NCBI RefSeq assembly: GCF_000767615.3
Contig: NZ_CP009553.3
Span: 2,604,001-2,668,000, forward strand
Source: Pandoraea pnomenusa
Lineage (GTDB): Bacteria > Pseudomonadota > Gammaproteobacteria > Burkholderiales > Burkholderiaceae
Reading direction: 5' to 3'
DNA: 64,000 nucleotides
Shown here: positions 61,565 through 64,000 of the stretch, in pieces
How the letters are laid out: every line of letters starts with the position of its first letter
Position numbering within the stretch: the stretch's first letter is position 1
Made by a program: the position numbers and the translations under genes
The notes under the pieces: model-generated
What the model was told of the DNA's origin: nothing
The model's database searches: none
What the model saw: the letters and a program-made list of their open reading frames with translations, nothing else

Positions 61565-62935
61565 TCAGCCCGGCGACGCGCGCCAGATCTGTTTGCGGTT
61601 GGCCAGCAGCGGAATGACCCCGATGGCGATGCCGCCCATGCCCACGACATTGGTCACCCAGTCGAATGTCGGAATACTGTAGAGCGCAATGAAGAAAAGG
61701 AACAGGCCGCTGGCCACCGGCCAGATCACGTGGGTCACGGCTGTCCACGGCCCCTTCGTGATCGTCTTGCGGTAGTACCACCCGCAGGCAAGCCCGGTCA
61801 GCCCCAGGTAGAAACAGATCTGGAAACCAATGGCGGTGATCGAATCCTGCAGGATCACGTTGATCGTCGGCAGGTACGAGGACATCAGCAACAGCGCCAT
61901 GCCCGCGACCCAGATGAAGAAGATGGCAATGTGGGGCGTTTGCCAGCGCGCGTGCAGGCGCGCATAGCGGTGGTGGAGCGCGCCGTCGCGGCTCTTGGCG
62001 AACAGCGTGCGCGTGAACTGCAGGACCTGCGTCTCGACCGTGCCCACGGTGCTCAGCAGCACCGCGACAATGGCCACGTAGCCCCACGTTTGACCAAAGA
62101 GCTTTTCCGAAATGGCGAAGATGATATTCGTGTTGTAGTGCTGGATCTCGGCGTCGGACAGGCCAAGCAGCGTGATGACGATGAAGACGAGGAAAAACAC
62201 CATGAGGAAAACCATCGACCAGAAGGCCGCGCGCCCGGGGGTGCGGTTCGAGTCTCGCGTCTCCTCGCTGAGGTTCATCGTCACGTCCCAGCCGTAGAAG
62301 AAGAAAATCGCCACCAGCGCGCCGTTGGCGAACTGCGCGGGCGTGAACGCCAACGGCGAGAACCAGTGCAGTTCGAACGGATGTTGGGGGGCGTGCGGGA
62401 AGACCAGGAAGCTCGCCACGATAATCGCCAGCAGGATCACGCCTTCGACGATCGTCATGAGCACCTGCACATAACTGGTGAGCTTGATTCCCTTGACGAC
62501 CACGGCACTCACGACGGTGAGCCACGCGGCGGCGATCAGCGTCACGTAATGGACGTTGTTCATCATCGGCCGATCGAAGATGAGCAGCGTGGCGTTGGCC
62601 GCCGGAATCATCGCGGACACCATGAACACGCAGCAAAGCACCAGCAACGCCCACCCGGCAAAGAAGCCGAGCGTGCGGCCGAATACCATGCTGACCCATG
62701 AGTAGGAGGTGCCGGCACTCGCCACGGCGCGGTTCATATTGATGAACGCGAAGGCGATACCGAACATGATGAGCCCGCACACCAGAATACTTGCGGCAGA
62801 GAGCGTGCCGGACGTGCCGATGATGGTCGACGTCGTGATCTCGATGCTGTAGGCCGGCGCCGTGCCGGCAATGCCCATGATCACTGACTCCACGAGGCCC
62901 AGCGAATTGGCGTTGAGCTTGACGGGCTGATCCAT
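61565..62935 (-). CDS. APC-family amino acid/amine permease
   Basis: This 456-residue protein has about twelve hydrophobic helices with the APC pattern (SVIMGIAGTAPAYSIEIT near the N-terminus, GTSYSWVSMVFGRTLGFFAGWALL, FFFYGWDVTMNLSEETRD). Substrate is probably an amino acid or amine. It is on the same strand as the arylformamidase-like hydrolase gene upstream and could be cotranscribed with it (148-bp gap). Confidence 0.88.
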   Translation of the reverse strand: MDQPVKLNANSLGLVESVIMGIAGTAPAYSIEITTSTIIGTSGTLSAASILVCGLIMFGIAFAFINMNRAVASAGTSYSWVSMVFGRTLGFFAGWALLVLCCVFMVSAMIPAANATLLIFDRPMMNNVHYVTLIAAAWLTVVSAVVVKGIKLTSYVQVLMTIVEGVILLAIIVASFLVFPHAPQHPFELHWFSPLAFTPAQFANGALVAIFFFYGWDVTMNLSEETRDSNRTPGRAAFWSMVFLMVFFLVFIVITLLGLSDAEIQHYNTNIIFAISEKLFGQTWGYVAIVAVLLSTVGTVETQVLQFTRTLFAKSRDGALHHRYARLHARWQTPHIAIFFIWVAGMALLLMSSYLPTINVILQDSITAIGFQICFYLGLTGLACGWYYRKTITKGPWTAVTHVIWPVASGLFLFFIALYSIPTFDWVTNVVGMGGIAIGVIPLLANRKQIWRASPG

Positions 62936-63083
62936 GGGTGTTCGACTCGGCGTAGTTGACGATGGCTCCTTTTACTCTCACCTGAACCCGCACGCAAGTA
63001 GGGACTTGCCAGACTATCGACGCTTTCTCCACGCGGCCCCGTTCAACGGCGCGGGGCGCACGCCGGCGTGCGGGCGAGGCGGG

Positions 63084-63941
63084 TCAGCGCCCCCGGATCA
63101 TCGCGAGAATCGCCGTCGAAAGATCGCTGCCGGATTCTCCGACACGGTCGACGGCGTCGAAATGGTGGCCGTCACGCTGGCGCACGACCTTGACGTCGAG
63201 CCCATGATCGTCGAGCCGCGTCTGGAATTGCGCCTGAAGCCGGTGAAATTCGTCGGATTCGTCGCCACCCACACTGAGAATATAAGGCAGCGGCACGGGG
63301 GGAAGATGATGGATGGGACTGAAGTCGGCCACTTCGGACGGATCGAGCCGAACCGCCTGGTTCAGGTAGCACAGGCGGATCGGCTCGAGGTCGTAGAGCC
63401 CGCTGATGGCACACGCCCCCTTGATCAGGTTCGCGGGGGCATCGTAGACCGTCCAGTCGGTGCCGGTCAGCACCGCTGTGAGATGCCCGCCCGCCGAACT
63501 GCCGCATACGTACAGCGCATCGCGGTCGATGCCGAGCGCGGTCGCGTTGCGATACAGGTGCAGTAGCGCCTGGCGATTGTCCTCGACGATGTCGCCCATG
63601 CGCACGTTCGGTGCAAGGCGATAGTTCACCACGGCGAAGTTGATGTCGTTGGCCTGATACAGGCCTGCGAGCGCGCTGAAATCGGACTTGTCGAGCGACT
63701 GCCAGTACCCGCCGTGAATGAACACCAGCGTTGGCCTCCCGGTGCGCTGCGCGGGGAACAGGTCGTAGGTCTGCTTCGCGTCGTCGCCATAGGCGACATC
63801 TTCCCTGAACGTCGTGGCGCGGCGGAAGGTTTCCCCCGTGCGAGCCCAACGCGAGAATATCTCGAGATGATCGGGAATTCCTGCGCGTACGTTGTACTGA
63901 AGGTCGAGCGCCTCTTGATCAAACGAACGGTAAACCGGCAT
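63084..63941 (-). CDS. Arylformamidase-like alpha/beta hydrolase
   Basis: This protein has about 285 residues. The HGGYW motif (FIHGGYWQS), nucleophile elbow CGSSAGGH with the Ser in GSSAG, and a likely catalytic His in GHHFDAV give the triad of kynurenine-formamidase-like enzymes. It hydrolyses an N-formyl, carbamoyl or ester bond. Start 63941 is favoured by GTGAGG upstream; 63956 is possible. Its neighbour is an APC permease, so import and hydrolysis of one compound is a fair guess. Confidence 0.83.
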   Translation of the reverse strand: MPVYRSFDQEALDLQYNVRAGIPDHLEIFSRWARTGETFRRATTFREDVAYGDDAKQTYDLFPAQRTGRPTLVFIHGGYWQSLDKSDFSALAGLYQANDINFAVVNYRLAPNVRMGDIVEDNRQALLHLYRNATALGIDRDALYVCGSSAGGHLTAVLTGTDWTVYDAPANLIKGACAISGLYDLEPIRLCYLNQAVRLDPSEVADFSPIHHLPPVPLPYILSVGGDESDEFHRLQAQFQTRLDDHGLDVKVVRQRDGHHFDAVDRVGESGSDLSTAILAMIRGR

Positions 63942-64000
63942 GCTAGCCTCACTCATCGAAATGGAAGTCGAATTCGCGCCGCGTGGTGGCGACGCAATGT

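Noticed and set aside
1..64000. tRNA, rRNA, CRISPR array, insertion sequence or prophage
   Set aside because: No cloverleaf, direct-repeat array, transposase, integrase or phage gene was seen on reading both strands.

Overview
The window is high-GC, densely coded DNA with short intergenic gaps and Shine-Dalgarno-led genes. It looks like a chromosomal segment of a beta-proteobacterium of the Burkholderiales. A Pandoraea-like Burkholderiaceae genome is my best guess, from gene content only (tad locus of Burkholderia type, narGHJI with an attached PpiC gene, EpsC-type serine acetyltransferase, BetR-type regulator). No rRNA, tRNA, CRISPR array, transposase or integrase was recognised.

Layout. 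1-2.7 kb: a phosphatidylserine-decarboxylase-like gene cut by the window edge, a small acidic protein and a secreted unknown. 2.9-7.6 kb: a CitE-like CoA-ester lyase, a class III CoA-transferase and a 2-hydroxycarboxylate transporter, with a divergent LysR regulator and two dyads between; together these read as uptake, CoA activation and cleavage of a hydroxy-dicarboxylate. 7.7-16 kb: EpsC/CysE serine acetyltransferase, a MerR domain fused to a P-loop ATPase, a penicillin G acylase, a frameshifted chrA and an ABC half-exporter. 16.5-25.3 kb: respiratory nitrate reductase narGHJI, a parvulin isomerase gene and narK, followed by a diguanylate cyclase.

26.7-39.8 kb is the most unusual part. After an XRE-cupin regulator and a DadA-like flavoenzyme come an amidase, an MFS transporter, a haem-oxygenase-like diiron oxidase (HDO; full six-ligand set visible), an aldehyde dehydrogenase, a GlcG/HbpS protein, a [2Fe-2S] flavin reductase, an ornithine-cyclodeaminase-family reductase, two [2Fe-2S] ferredoxins (one fused to an unknown N-terminal domain), an alpha/beta hydrolase and a GntR/FCD regulator. 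Five promoters here, including that of the gntR gene, carry the same 13-bp element, GTATAC-R-GTATAC with few mismatches. I read this as one GntR regulon encoding an undescribed catabolic pathway: import, amide or ester hydrolysis, oxygenation by the diiron enzyme fed by ferredoxins, then aldehyde oxidation.

40.3-43.7 kb holds a periplasmic SUOX-fold protein, a hybrid histidine kinase and a convergent BetR-HTH/receiver protein. 44.2-59.6 kb is a long one-strand tad (Flp-type pilus) locus. It has two Flp-like pilins, several TadE/TadG-type proteins, CpaB, CpaC, an FHA-CpaF fusion ATPase, TadB, TadC, a DUF192 protein, an OmpA lipoprotein and a lytic transglycosylase. No TadZ/CpaE or TadD is present. 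A prepilin peptidase with an altered N-terminal half lies convergent at the end. 60.4-64 kb holds an OsmC protein, a small unknown, a strong two-way terminator, an APC permease and an arylformamidase-like hydrolase.
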